DNA from: Crassaminicella thermophila
Lineage (GTDB): Bacteria > Bacillota > Clostridia > Peptostreptococcales > Thermotaleaceae
Direction: 5' to 3'
NCBI RefSeq assembly: GCF_008152325.1
Contig: NZ_CP042243.1
Coordinates: 749,026 to 813,025 of the forward strand
DNA: 64,000 nucleotides
The notes under the pieces are model-generated. The model was not told where the DNA came from. It was given only the letters and a program-made list of their open reading frames with translations, and did no database searches. Below, piece by piece: positions 40,456 through 49,120 of this stretch (its first letter is position 1; each line of letters begins with the position of its first letter). Position numbers and translations under genes: made by a program.

Positions 40456-40690
40456 TATTTATCAATGAATTAAAAAATAACGCTCATAAACAAATTTTTA
40501 GAGAAAACTAAGATTCATAATTTTGAAAAATCCTAACGCACCTAATCAAGACGTCATGTCTTGTAGGATGCTGGCTTAGCGTCCATGCTAAGCCTACGGA
40601 TTTTTCTGAAATTCTTCATCAAGTTTTCTTTACTAAAACTTTGTAATTATTCGCTTTTATTTTTCATTCATAAATTTTATTTTTTCTACA
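40456..40690. repeat. Nested inverted-repeat element with a three-way-junction core
   Basis: The 370-base gap between the DUF5320 and DUF134 genes holds a long imperfect palindrome. The core folds as P1 (40525-40533 with 40598-40606, nine pairs), P2 (40538-40552 with 40558-40571, 13 pairs, one bulged A and an AT bulge) and P3 (40573-40580 with 40587-40594, eight pairs). Outside it AGAAAACT (40502) faces AGTTTTCT (40622), AAATTTTTAG (40492) faces CTAAAACTTT (40633), and weaker pairing continues to about 40460/40685. Near-identical hairpins border both sides. It could be a MITE or a structured RNA. Confidence 0.6.
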
Positions 40691-40695
40691 GTCTG

Positions 40696-40722
40696 AAAGG
40701 ATGTTTTTCATCCTTTATTTTT
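40696..40722 (+). terminator. Second copy of the GGATGTTTTTCATCC terminator
   Basis: AAAGGATG (40696-40703), five T, CATCCTTT (40709-40716), ATTTTT. It matches the terminator at 40404 across about 27 bases and may be a duplication made when the intervening element inserted. Confidence 0.7.
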
Positions 40723-40766
40723 AGTATGATTATGGTAACAATGTAATTTGAAAGAGAGGTGATTTA

Positions 40767-41129
40767 ATGTCAAGACCAAGGAAATGGAGAAGAATTTGCA
40801 ATATGCCAAAAATAGATGTTTTTGGTCCTTGTATTAGGGATATTAATATAAATGAAACAATACAAATGACACTTGAAGAATTTGAAACAATAAGATTAAT
40901 TGATTATGAAGGATTGAGTCAGGAAGAGTGTGGGCAAATAATGGGGGTTGCAAGATCAACCATTCAAAGAATATATAATGATGCAAGGAAAAAGATTGCA
41001 GATAGCATAATAAATGGAAAGTATTTAAAGATTAAAGGTGGAAATTATAAATTATGTGATGAAATAGAAGGTATGAACATATGCAAAGGATGTGTAAGAA
41101 AGAGACACAGAGGAGGAAGAAATATATAG
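40767..41129 (+). CDS. DUF134 family DNA-binding protein
   Basis: A 120-residue predicted regulator. The centre, EEFETIRLIDYEGLSQEECGQIMGVARSTIQRIYNDARKK (split here by residues about 40-80), is a sigma-70 region-4-like helix-turn-helix typical of DUF134. Cysteines at both ends (RRICNMP near 11-13; KLCDEIEGMNICKGC near 100-111) may hold a metal or cluster. Ribosome site AGAGAGGTGA. It lies between the DUF5320 gene and a redox enzyme whose promoters share an ATATGCC/ATACCC-type site, so it is the natural candidate to bind that site. Confidence 0.87.
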   Translation: MSRPRKWRRICNMPKIDVFGPCIRDININETIQMTLEEFETIRLIDYEGLSQEECGQIMGVARSTIQRIYNDARKKIADSIINGKYLKIKGGNYKLCDEIEGMNICKGCVRKRHRGGRNI

Positions 41130-41194
41130 ATATTTTAAATAATATGCTTATTTGAATCAATATTAAGAATTGAATGAAAATAGATTATTAGCAT

Positions 41195-41246
41195 TTGACA
41201 ATAACCTATTTATGGAATATAATTAATGTAGCATATGCCAAAAATA
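41195..41246 (+). promoter_or_regulatory. Promoter of the disulfide-reductase-like gene with CATATGCC site
   Basis: TTGACA (41195-41200) and TATAAT (41218-41223) with a 17-base spacer; GCATATGCCAAAAATAAA begins at 41231, just past the expected start of transcription, and matches the site near 40095. Confidence 0.68.
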
Positions 41247-41296
41247 AAGCATGGTTAAAAATATAAGTTATATTTTACATTTAGGAGGGAAAAAGA

Positions 41297-42646
41297 ATGA
41301 AAAAAACGGATTTACTTATTATAGGAGGAAGTGCAGGAGGGCTATTGACTGCTACTGCTGCAAGAAAGTTATATGGAGATATAAAAATTACTTTAATAAG
41401 AAAAAATAAAAAGGTTATGGTACCTTGTGGAATTCCATATATTTTTGGAACTTTAAATGATACATCTAAAAATCAAATTCCAGATGCTTTATTGAGTAAT
41501 GCAGGAGTAGAGTTATTAATTGATGAAGTGGTAAAGATTGATAGAGATAAAAAAATGGTTATTACTGCTGATAATACAGAAATTGAGTATGATAAGCTAG
41601 TAATCGCAACAGGTTCATTGCCTATTGTTCCTAAGTTTATAAAGGGTTACGATTTAGAGAATGTTTTTCCAATTGTTAAGGATGAGGAATACTTAAAGGA
41701 TATTTTAGAAAAAGTTAAAAATATGAGTGATATTGTAGTAATAGGTGGAGGATTTATTGGAGTTGAATTTGCAGAGCAGATGAAGATGGCTGGTAAAAAT
41801 GTAACACTTGTTGAGGTTGCAGATAAATGTTTATGGCAAGCCTTTGATGAAGAATTTAGTTCTGATGCAGAAGAACAGTTAAAGAATAATGGAGTTATAG
41901 TAAAAACAAAAACAAAAGTTGAAGAGATTATTGGAGATACGAAGGTTAAAGAGGTTAAATTAAGCAATGGAGAAACAATAAAAGCAGATGCAGTAATACT
42001 TGGCATGGGTGTTAGCCCAAATTCTGTTTTGGCAAAGGATGCTGGAATTAAAGTGAATGAAAAAGCAGCAATAATCGTTGATGAATATATGAGAACAAAC
42101 GATAGTGATATCTTTGCTGTAGGAGATTGTACTGAAAAGAAATGCTTCTTTACAGGTAAGAATACACCTATACTTCTTGCATCTACGGCGGCAATGGAAG
42201 CAAAAATAGCAGCATGTAATTTATTTCAATTAAAATATGTGAGAAAAATTAAAGGAACAATAAGTGCTTTTTCAACAAAAGTATTTGACAAGGCTTTTGC
42301 AGCAGCTGGGCTTACTGAACGTAAGGCTAAAGAAGAAGGCTTTGATATAGTTATTGGTAGAGCATCTACTATGGATAAGCATCCAGGATCACTTCCGAAT
42401 ACAGGTAAAATAGATATTAAATTAATATTTGCAAAAGATACAGGTATTATTTTAGGAGCACAAATTAGTGGTGGTGACAGTATTGGAGAAATGGTTAATA
42501 TTTTAAGTATGGCTGTACAAAATAGTATGACAGCAAATGAATTAAACACATATCAAGTTGCAACGCATCCTCTACTTACAGCATCACCTATTGCATATCC
42601 AATAAATGCAGCTGCTTTAGATGCATTGACAAAGCTTAATAAATAA
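41297..42646 (+). CDS. FAD-dependent pyridine nucleotide-disulfide oxidoreductase (CoA-disulfide reductase/NADH oxidase type)
   Basis: A 449-residue cytoplasmic flavoprotein with the FAD site IIGGSAGGLLTA, the single redox cysteine C44 in VPCGIPY, NAD-binding VIGGGFIGVEFA near residue 150, and FAD motif IFAVGDCTE near 275. A single active cysteine rather than a CxxxxC pair places it with CoA-disulfide reductases, persulfide reductases and NADH oxidases; which substrate it uses (O2, CoA-disulfide, polysulfide) cannot be read from sequence. Start follows AGGAGGG. It has its own promoter. Confidence 0.88.
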   Translation: MKKTDLLIIGGSAGGLLTATAARKLYGDIKITLIRKNKKVMVPCGIPYIFGTLNDTSKNQIPDALLSNAGVELLIDEVVKIDRDKKMVITADNTEIEYDKLVIATGSLPIVPKFIKGYDLENVFPIVKDEEYLKDILEKVKNMSDIVVIGGGFIGVEFAEQMKMAGKNVTLVEVADKCLWQAFDEEFSSDAEEQLKNNGVIVKTKTKVEEIIGDTKVKEVKLSNGETIKADAVILGMGVSPNSVLAKDAGIKVNEKAAIIVDEYMRTNDSDIFAVGDCTEKKCFFTGKNTPILLASTAAMEAKIAACNLFQLKYVRKIKGTISAFSTKVFDKAFAAAGLTERKAKEEGFDIVIGRASTMDKHPGSLPNTGKIDIKLIFAKDTGIILGAQISGGDSIGEMVNILSMAVQNSMTANELNTYQVATHPLLTASPIAYPINAAALDALTKLNK

Positions 42647-42656
42647 AGATTGAAAA

Positions 42657-42703
42657 TAAAATCTCCTTTCTAGAAATATAAACAAACAGAAAGGAGATTT
42701 TTA
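42657..42703 (+). terminator. Terminator after the oxidoreductase
   Basis: AAATCTCCTTTCT (42659-42671) pairs with AGAAAGGAGATTT (42689-42701), followed by T. Confidence 0.85.
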
Positions 42704-42739
42704 ATTCATGAAAATTTTATTTTGTTTACAGTCTGAAAG
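42704..42739 (+). repeat. Second copy of a 35-bp motif ending CAGTCTGAAAG
   Basis: ATTCATGAAAATTTTATTTT and TTTACAGTCTGAAAG match the right border of the nested palindrome (40666-40699) with few differences. Each copy ends at a terminator hairpin. Confidence 0.5.
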
Positions 42740-42775
42740 CTTGAATAATTATTTTATTCAAGCTTTATATTTTTT
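42736..42775 (+). terminator. Second tandem terminator
   Basis: AAAGCTTGAATAA (42736-42748) and TTATTCAAGCTTT (42754-42766) pair perfectly and are followed by ATATTTTTT. Confidence 0.85.
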
Positions 42776-42880
42776 GCTTAAAAAGAATCATGGATAAAAA
42801 TGGAATATACGGTTATAAAGTGCTATAATTATAAAGATTGGAGTTGTTAATTCTAGTAAGAATAAAGGGGACTTAATATA

Positions 42881-44221
42881 ATGAAAATGAATAAAAAAAA
42901 GCTTTTAAATATATCGTTAAATATTGTTATGCTTGTTGTTTTGCAGGTTATGTCTTATTATGGAAAAATATATTATGAAGGATATAAAGATTTAAAAAAC
43001 AATATGTATTATAATTTTGAAGATTTTGGAGAAGCATTAGAAACTTTTAATGATGAATTATCTAAAATATTGGTTTTAGGATATGATGATTTTGATAAAA
43101 AAAAGGAGTTTATTGATGAAAGTATAGTAAGAGCTTTTCATAGATCTAATTGGGATGCATCAGATATGGGAAAAGGAAAAGCTATATATGATTATGATTT
43201 TATGTATTTAAATATAAATAAGGTCATTCATAATTTATTAGATGATGGAAATATAACTCTATCTGAAGAAAAATATATAAAAAGTCTATATGAATATAAT
43301 GAAGAATTGATAAAGGAGTATAATAATATATTAGGTGATGTACGCTATAACTGGAATTTTGGTAAAATACATGCATTAGAAAAAAGAATAGCATCAATAT
43401 ATAATGATTATTCACAAAAGGCAGATAAACTATTAGAAACCCCAAAGTATAAATTTTTAAAAGAATACGAAGGGGAGTTTAAAGAAGTTGGTTTTGAGCA
43501 TGCTAAAGCATACTGTGAAGAAGTTTTTTCAAAATTAGTAAAGAATCAAAGGTTAAAATATGACAATAAGGATGAAGCTAATAATGATGAGTATGTATTC
43601 AAAAACTATAAAGAGTTAGATCATAATAAAGAGCTTTTTACTGTAAAAAATGATATATCAGATATAGATTATAAAGTAACCTATAATAAAAAAACAAAAA
43701 AGGTTACTGTAATGGCTGTTAGCTATATCGTACCGAAGAAGAAATACAAAGAAGATGAACTAGACAATATAGTAAAGAATACAATCGCCAAATTCAATCA
43801 AAATGTAGTAAATTATTATAAAAGTAAGAAATATGATAGTGAAGGAAAGCTAAGCTATATTACCTATTTATATATTGAAAAAAATAATGATATTTATGAT
43901 GAAATGAAGAAAATAAAGATAAATATAAAAATCCATGGATTGATAAGCAAATTAGAAATTATAGATCATAATGATAAACCAATTATTCTACCAAATGTCA
44001 GTAAAAAAGACATATTATCAAAAATAGATAAAGAAGCTGAAATAATAGATGCTTTCATAATAAGAAATATGAAAGGAACAGCATATGTAGTCCACTTAAA
44101 ATATGGTGATACTTTATATGAGGCAGTATTTGATGGAGAAGATGGAAAGATAATATATTATGGAAGAAATATAAAAAAGGATTATTTGAATAATTTAAAT
44201 AAGAAAAATAAAAATGATTGA
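42881..44221 (+). CDS. Membrane-anchored protein, YpeB/PepSY-like architecture
   Basis: A 446-residue protein with one N-terminal membrane segment (about 8-28, uncleaved by appearance) and a large lysine/glutamate-rich external part. Two or three C-terminal beta-rich segments (for example YKVTYNKKTKKVTVMAVSY and GTAYVVHLKYGDTLYEAVFDG) resemble PepSY-type repeats. The layout recalls the sporulation protein YpeB, but the similarity is of arrangement and not of clear sequence motifs, so I leave it unnamed. A promoter-like TATAAT lies near 42824 and a terminator overlaps the stop. Confidence 0.75.
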   Translation: MKMNKKKLLNISLNIVMLVVLQVMSYYGKIYYEGYKDLKNNMYYNFEDFGEALETFNDELSKILVLGYDDFDKKKEFIDESIVRAFHRSNWDASDMGKGKAIYDYDFMYLNINKVIHNLLDDGNITLSEEKYIKSLYEYNEELIKEYNNILGDVRYNWNFGKIHALEKRIASIYNDYSQKADKLLETPKYKFLKEYEGEFKEVGFEHAKAYCEEVFSKLVKNQRLKYDNKDEANNDEYVFKNYKELDHNKELFTVKNDISDIDYKVTYNKKTKKVTVMAVSYIVPKKKYKEDELDNIVKNTIAKFNQNVVNYYKSKKYDSEGKLSYITYLYIEKNNDIYDEMKKIKINIKIHGLISKLEIIDHNDKPIILPNVSKKDILSKIDKEAEIIDAFIIRNMKGTAYVVHLKYGDTLYEAVFDGEDGKIIYYGRNIKKDYLNNLNKKNKND

Positions 44222-44250
44222 TCAAAAGTTATTTTGATCAATCATTTTTA
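44211..44250. terminator. Terminator overlapping the stop of the YpeB-like gene
   Basis: Arms 44211-44227 and 44232-44248 are exact complements (17 pairs, four-base loop), A-rich on the left and T-rich on the right, suitable for both convergent genes. Confidence 0.88.
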
Positions 44251-44264
44251 AGTAAGAAATTTTA

Positions 44265-44621
44265 TTATTCTTGAGTAAGCGTTTTTAAGTAATCATCTAC
44301 AAACTGAATGATTTCTTTACAGCTAACCCCTTTTCTTTTCAAATCTATGCAGATTTCTGAACCGAATTTTTCTCTTATTTTTTTAATCAAGTCTTTTGAA
44401 TATCTTGCTGCTTTATTCTGTTCAGTTGAATGGTTTCTTCCTTTTAAGTAACCGATGGCAACAACTGCAGCAGTTGCAGCACCGCAAACACTACCAGTAC
44501 TCATACCACTTCCAAAAGGAGAGCCTATGCATACAGGAATATTTATTTTCTTTTTTTCATTAACAGATTGAATAATTGATTCAGCACAATTATATCCTTC
44601 TCTGTAATAGTTTATTGCCAT
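44265..44621 (-). CDS. C_GCAxxG_C_C family protein (putative redox-active)
   Basis: A 118-residue protein with conserved cysteines: YNCAES near the start, GSVCGAATAAVVAIG in the middle, and ICIDLKRKGVSCKEII near the end, the pattern of the C_GCAxxG_C_C family. The start is placed at 44621 (MAINYYREGYNC), which has GGAAGGTG seven bases upstream on the minus strand; the longer frame to 44657 has none. Role not established; the cysteine array suggests electron transfer or metal binding. Confidence 0.82.
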   Translation of the reverse strand: MAINYYREGYNCAESIIQSVNEKKKINIPVCIGSPFGSGMSTGSVCGAATAAVVAIGYLKGRNHSTEQNKAARYSKDLIKKIREKFGSEICIDLKRKGVSCKEIIQFVDDYLKTLTQE

Positions 44622-44910
44622 ACAAAACACCTTCCAATCATTATTGTCATACGCCAAAATTATATAGTGATTCTATTTTTTTGTCAAATGAAAATATATA
44701 GATTAACAATTTTAAAATATCTTCTTTTTATTTCATAAAAATTACAAATAAAGGAGGAAATTGACTATTCTTATCGAAAATGCTACATATAATGTCTAAA
44801 TTGAGGTAGTAATAAAGCGAAAATATTAGAAATGAATTATATTGTTTATATTTAAGGTGAGAATTTAAAATTACTTGTTTATGATTATAAAAATCTAAGG
44901 AGGTATTATT

Positions 44911-47322
44911 TTGAATATAAATGAAAAGCTTTGTGTAGCTATAGGTGGATTGTTTCATGATATTGGAAAAGTGCTTAGAAGATCTAGACTTAAGTCAAAA
45001 GGGAAAAGTCATAGTATCCAATCTGAGAAATACGTAAAAGATTATTTTTCTAATATAGATTTTTTAAAAGATGAGGAACTAGAGCTAATTGAATATATAG
45101 CAAGGTATCATCATGTTTCGGATGAAAATATCAGTAAAGCTTTAAAAGAAAACAGTATGATGGAAGAAGTTTTGAAATATATAAAATATGTTAAAAAAGC
45201 TGATGGTGAGTCGGCAGGAGAAAGAAAAATAGAAGGGAAAAATAAAAGAAGTATAGAGGATAATCCTTTTACTAATATGCTTTCACTTATGTGGCAGGCT
45301 TTTAATGACAGAAAATATAATTCAAATTTTAATTATTTCAGACCAAATATATTTTCAAGATTAAACATGCCAAAAAAATATATAGAAAAAGAAGAGATAT
45401 CAAGTTATGTAAATATAATGAAGAATGAATTAGGACGTGATTTGGATAATTTAAGACAATATAATGAAAGATTTAAAGAACATGAAGATGAATTTGTTGC
45501 GTGCTTACAATATTTAATGAAAGAGTATACATCATATATTACCTCTTGCGGAAAGGAAATAGTAAGAGATATTTCTATGTACAATCATTCAGTTACTACT
45601 GCTGCTTTAGCACTTTGTAGATGTATAGATGAAAAAGATAAACAGAGGATAAATGAATATATATTATTACATGGAAGGATTTATGATATCCAAAAGTATA
45701 TTTATGGAGATATAAATAAAAGGATAGAAAAGCCTTTAAGAAGGGTTTTAACACGATCAAATATTATATCAATTTTAAATACGATTATTCCTTATGAAAT
45801 CATCCAAGAATTAAAATTATATACTACAAATATATTATTCTGTGGTGGAGGAACTTTTTCATTATTACTGCCTAAAAAATATGAAGATGAAGCAGAAAAA
45901 ATAATTGAGAGAATAAAGAAAAAAGTGGCAGAAATATTTGAAAATAAAATCTATATAGAATATGTATTGAAAACTATTAATGTAAGAGATAAGAAAAAAG
46001 AATATTCATACAAAACACATAAAAAATATATGAAAGAATTTTATGAGTACAAAAAAGATTTTCAAAAGGCAAATAACGAACTAAATCAAAAGAAGTACAA
46101 TAGAAGCATATATTTAATTGATTTTAATAAGAATTGCAAGGAAGAGTATTACAAATGTAGCAATTGTGGGATTAATACTAAAAGAAGAGATAAGTGTTCA
46201 ATCTGTCAAATAGAAGAAAACTGGATGGATAAAGATATTTATGATGTAAAAATAGCATATGAAAAAATGAGAGTAGAAAATATTGAAGCTTACGAAAAAT
46301 TAGAGGCTACAAAAAAAGGACAAACAGTTATATTATTTGATGAAAAAAATATTGAAAAATATAAAGATAAATATCCTATAGGAGGAATTTATCCTGTAGG
46401 AAAATATAGTATTCCTAAAAGTAATGAATTATGCAAAAAATGTAGTATTAAAGATATTTGTGATGAAAAATCAGATGGAAAAATTCTTAGTCTTACCTGC
46501 ATAGAGAAGTTAAGTAAAAATGAAAGGCTAGTAGCTACTGCAAAAATTGATTTAGATGATATGGCATTTCTTATGTACTATATATATCCTGTTTCAAAAA
46601 AAGATAAAAAGTCAAAAAATGTTGAAAAATATCCTTTTGCTATATCTAGATTAGCTAATTTGGCAGATCTAATAAATGTATTTTTTACACAACATTTGGT
46701 TAGTGTTGTAAAAAATAAATATACTGAAGATATTTTTATTCTATATAGTGGAGGCGATGATATATTACTTACAGGAAATTGGGAAAGGGTTTATGATTTT
46801 GTATTAGAGATTAACAAAACATTTAATCGATATATAGGACAAAAAAGCGAAAAAAGAAATATTACATTAACTAGTAGTATTGTACTTCATAAAGCAACTA
46901 GACCTTTTAATATGGTTTTAAAGGAAGTAAATAGAAATATGAGTTTGGCTAAGGAAACTAAAAATTTAGTTATTATAAATGAAGTGATTCAAGAACAAGA
47001 GAGTCGATTTAGGGGAATATGTATAAATTATAAGAATTTAAAAAAAGCAAAAAAGATAATATCAAAATATACAGAGTGGATAGAGGAAGAAAAAATTTCA
47101 AGAGGTTTGTTATACGATCTTGTAACTATAATGAACATGAGAAAAAAAGGAGGGATAGAAGCATTAAAAGGGGCAAGTATCTTAAATTATATTTTAGAAA
47201 AAAATGAGGTAGATATAGATATTTCAAATGAAATAAAAGCTCTTATAAAAGAAAAAGAAATAGATTTAAGTATATTTATACTAAAGACAGCCATTAGAAA
47301 ATCCAAAAAGGAGGAGTTGTAG
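44911..47322 (+). CDS. cas10: Type III-A CRISPR Cas10/Csm1
   Basis: The large subunit of the Csm effector, 803 residues. The N-terminal HD nuclease motif H16-D17 is in GLFHDIGKVL and digests single-stranded DNA; a zinc-binding part has YKCSNCG and DKCSICQ (about 413-432); the palm domain has the cyclic oligoadenylate-synthase motif GGDD at 614-617 (YSGGDDILLTG). Both activities therefore look intact. It starts with TTG 44911, seven bases after AAGGAGG. It heads an operon with csm2. A Csm6-type ribonuclease that would respond to cyclic oligoadenylate is not found in the window. Confidence 0.96.
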   Translation: MNINEKLCVAIGGLFHDIGKVLRRSRLKSKGKSHSIQSEKYVKDYFSNIDFLKDEELELIEYIARYHHVSDENISKALKENSMMEEVLKYIKYVKKADGESAGERKIEGKNKRSIEDNPFTNMLSLMWQAFNDRKYNSNFNYFRPNIFSRLNMPKKYIEKEEISSYVNIMKNELGRDLDNLRQYNERFKEHEDEFVACLQYLMKEYTSYITSCGKEIVRDISMYNHSVTTAALALCRCIDEKDKQRINEYILLHGRIYDIQKYIYGDINKRIEKPLRRVLTRSNIISILNTIIPYEIIQELKLYTTNILFCGGGTFSLLLPKKYEDEAEKIIERIKKKVAEIFENKIYIEYVLKTINVRDKKKEYSYKTHKKYMKEFYEYKKDFQKANNELNQKKYNRSIYLIDFNKNCKEEYYKCSNCGINTKRRDKCSICQIEENWMDKDIYDVKIAYEKMRVENIEAYEKLEATKKGQTVILFDEKNIEKYKDKYPIGGIYPVGKYSIPKSNELCKKCSIKDICDEKSDGKILSLTCIEKLSKNERLVATAKIDLDDMAFLMYYIYPVSKKDKKSKNVEKYPFAISRLANLADLINVFFTQHLVSVVKNKYTEDIFILYSGGDDILLTGNWERVYDFVLEINKTFNRYIGQKSEKRNITLTSSIVLHKATRPFNMVLKEVNRNMSLAKETKNLVIINEVIQEQESRFRGICINYKNLKKAKKIISKYTEWIEEEKISRGLLYDLVTIMNMRKKGGIEALKGASILNYILEKNEVDIDISNEIKALIKEKEIDLSIFILKTAIRKSKKEEL

Positions 47323-47790
47323 GTGGGAAGTGTATTTTCAGAAATTAACACTATGATAAAAAAAGGTTTTATGGAAAATGGCAAGTTAAAAATTGAAGTA
47401 ATCGATAAAATAGATTATTTATCTGATAAAATAAATAAATTAAAGATTAGCAATAGCTCTATAAGGAAAATATATGATAATTTGAAAGATATAGAGCTAA
47501 AAGTAAACAAACAAGTTTTGAGAAATTTATCAGAAAATGAGCAGATAGATTTTGATGAAGAGGAGAAGAAAGCTTTCAAAGAAATAAAAGTAGATATAAA
47601 GCTTATGAAAAGCAAAATAAATTATATTTTGGAAAGAAAAATAGAAAATGAAAAGAAGAACAAATATGAGTATATAAATCTTAAAAATTTTTTATCTAAT
47701 TGTTTAAATAAAATAGAAACTAAGGAAGATTTTAAAGGTTTTTTAGATTTGCTTGAATGTATCATAGGATATATGAAAGACCAACTATAA
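47323..47790 (+). CDS. csm2: Type III-A CRISPR small subunit Csm2
   Basis: A 155-residue, mostly helical, lysine-rich protein in the csm2 position directly after cas10. Csm2 forms the inner filament of the effector along the target RNA. GTG 47323 is used, right after the cas10 stop with AAGGAGGAG seven bases before. Sequence conservation in this family is low, so the call leans on size, charge and position. The remainder of the operon is displaced 1.6 kb downstream by an IS110-type insertion. Confidence 0.87.
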   Translation: MGSVFSEINTMIKKGFMENGKLKIEVIDKIDYLSDKINKLKISNSSIRKIYDNLKDIELKVNKQVLRNLSENEQIDFDEEEKKAFKEIKVDIKLMKSKINYILERKIENEKKNKYEYINLKNFLSNCLNKIETKEDFKGFLDLLECIIGYMKDQL

Positions 47791-47900
47791 AAAGTCAATA
47801 GTAAAAAAGAAAAAATTTTAATTAAATTGGTGAATAAAAATGCATGACAAAAAGACCTGCGTGAGGCAAGTATAAGTAAAAATATGGGAAATAATATCAA

Positions 47901-49120
47901 TTACTCGTTATTAGGTAGTCTCACCTCATAAGGACAATTATTTTTTAAAATAGCATGAATTGTGTAGCAAAGTTTACGAGCGACAGCTCCAATAGCCGTT
48001 AGGTGATGTTTTCCTTCTGAACGTTTCTTCTGGTAAAAAGCTTTAAAAACAGGGTCACAGTTAGAGGTAACTAAAGCAGCACTAAAGAGAGCCTTTCTAA
48101 GATAGGGCGATCCACGTTTACTCATTTTGTTATTTGTACTTTGATATTCACCAGATTGTGAAACAGAAGCATCAATTCCAGCATAAGCAACAAGCTTTGA
48201 AGGGTTTGAAAATCTTGAGATATCACCTATTTCGCCAAGTATAGTTGCAGCTGTTACGTTGCCAATACCAGGTATTGTAGTAATAGGAGAATTGATTTTA
48301 TCAAGTAAAGTGTTTATTTGCTTTTCTATATCTTTGACCTGACTTTCAATAAAGTTAATCTGCTCAATTAATAGTTTTAATTGAAGAGCAAAGCTATCTA
48401 AACAAAAGCTTATACCAAAAGAATTTTTAGCTACACGAGAAAGTTGTTTGATTTTATTAGTAGCAAATTTTTTCATAGTGATTTCAGATAAAACTTTGTC
48501 TAACTTTTCAGATGAAATATTTTCGAAATCACTTGGAGAGCTGAAATGAAGCAAAAATTTCCTTTTGATGTTTGTCCAAAAAAATATCAGAAAAAGATAG
48601 ATTGATATTCAGGAAAAAAACTTGGTCTAAGACACAAATGGTTTTTACGTTTAAGGTCACCTATAGAACTGATGAGATAGTTTCTAAAAGCGAGAAAGGT
48701 TGCGAAGTGATATGGTATTTTTCATCGGCTAAGGAAGTTTCCAGAAAAATCACCATAACGAATAAGATCTGCAATTAAAAACAGAATCAATGATATCTGT
48801 TTTTACGCTTTCTGATTTCAATACCTTTACGCCAACCATCAGTTTGGATAGGGTTTACAACATGAATGACAAAAACCTTTTTTTCCACAAGAAATGAGTA
48901 AAATGGATAACCAATAGTGACCAGTAGCTTCCATACCTATTTCAACATCATTAACAGATCTAATGAAATTGTTTAACTTAGTAATTAAGCTTTCACCACC
49001 ATTTGTAGTATTTGAAAAGGAAAAAGCCTTAAAAATAATTTTTCCTTTTTCATTTATTAGCGAAGCTACATGATTGTTTTTTCCAATATCAATACCTAAA
49101 TAAAACATTTCCATCACCAC
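47901..49120 (-). pseudogene. IS110-family transposase with many homopolymer frameshifts
   Basis: The N-terminal third (48839-49120) has the DEDD catalytic pieces FYLGIDIGKNNHVAS and IGMEATGHYW. The C-terminal half (47901-48554) is intact, with the helix-hairpin-like ITTIPGIGNVTAATILGEIG, LVAYAGIDASVSQSG and SKRGSPYLRKALF. Between 48551 and 48912 the expected protein (for example SFLVEKGFVIHVVNPIQTDG, KTDIIDSVLIADLIRYGDF) is only recovered if about 14 homopolymer runs are shortened by one or two bases. All changes are insertions. The full product would be about 400 residues, the family's normal size. As read it is inactive; a base-calling or assembly fault is the likely cause. Confidence 0.88.

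Noticed and set aside
40525-40606. Known riboswitch (c-di-GMP or purine type) at the three-way junction
   Set aside because: The ACGCAC stretch is only superficially like c-di-GMP-I; the conserved GNRA and receptor parts are missing, and loop sizes do not fit the purine class.
44622-44910. Clear promoter for cas10 (TTGACT at 44761 with TATAAT at 44788)
   Set aside because: The 21-base spacer is too long for a confident call; nothing else firm is seen in this 289-base gap.
48572-48778. Plus-strand open frame of 68 codons inside the IS110 region
   Set aside because: It lies antisense to the transposase in the homopolymer-damaged patch and resembles nothing.
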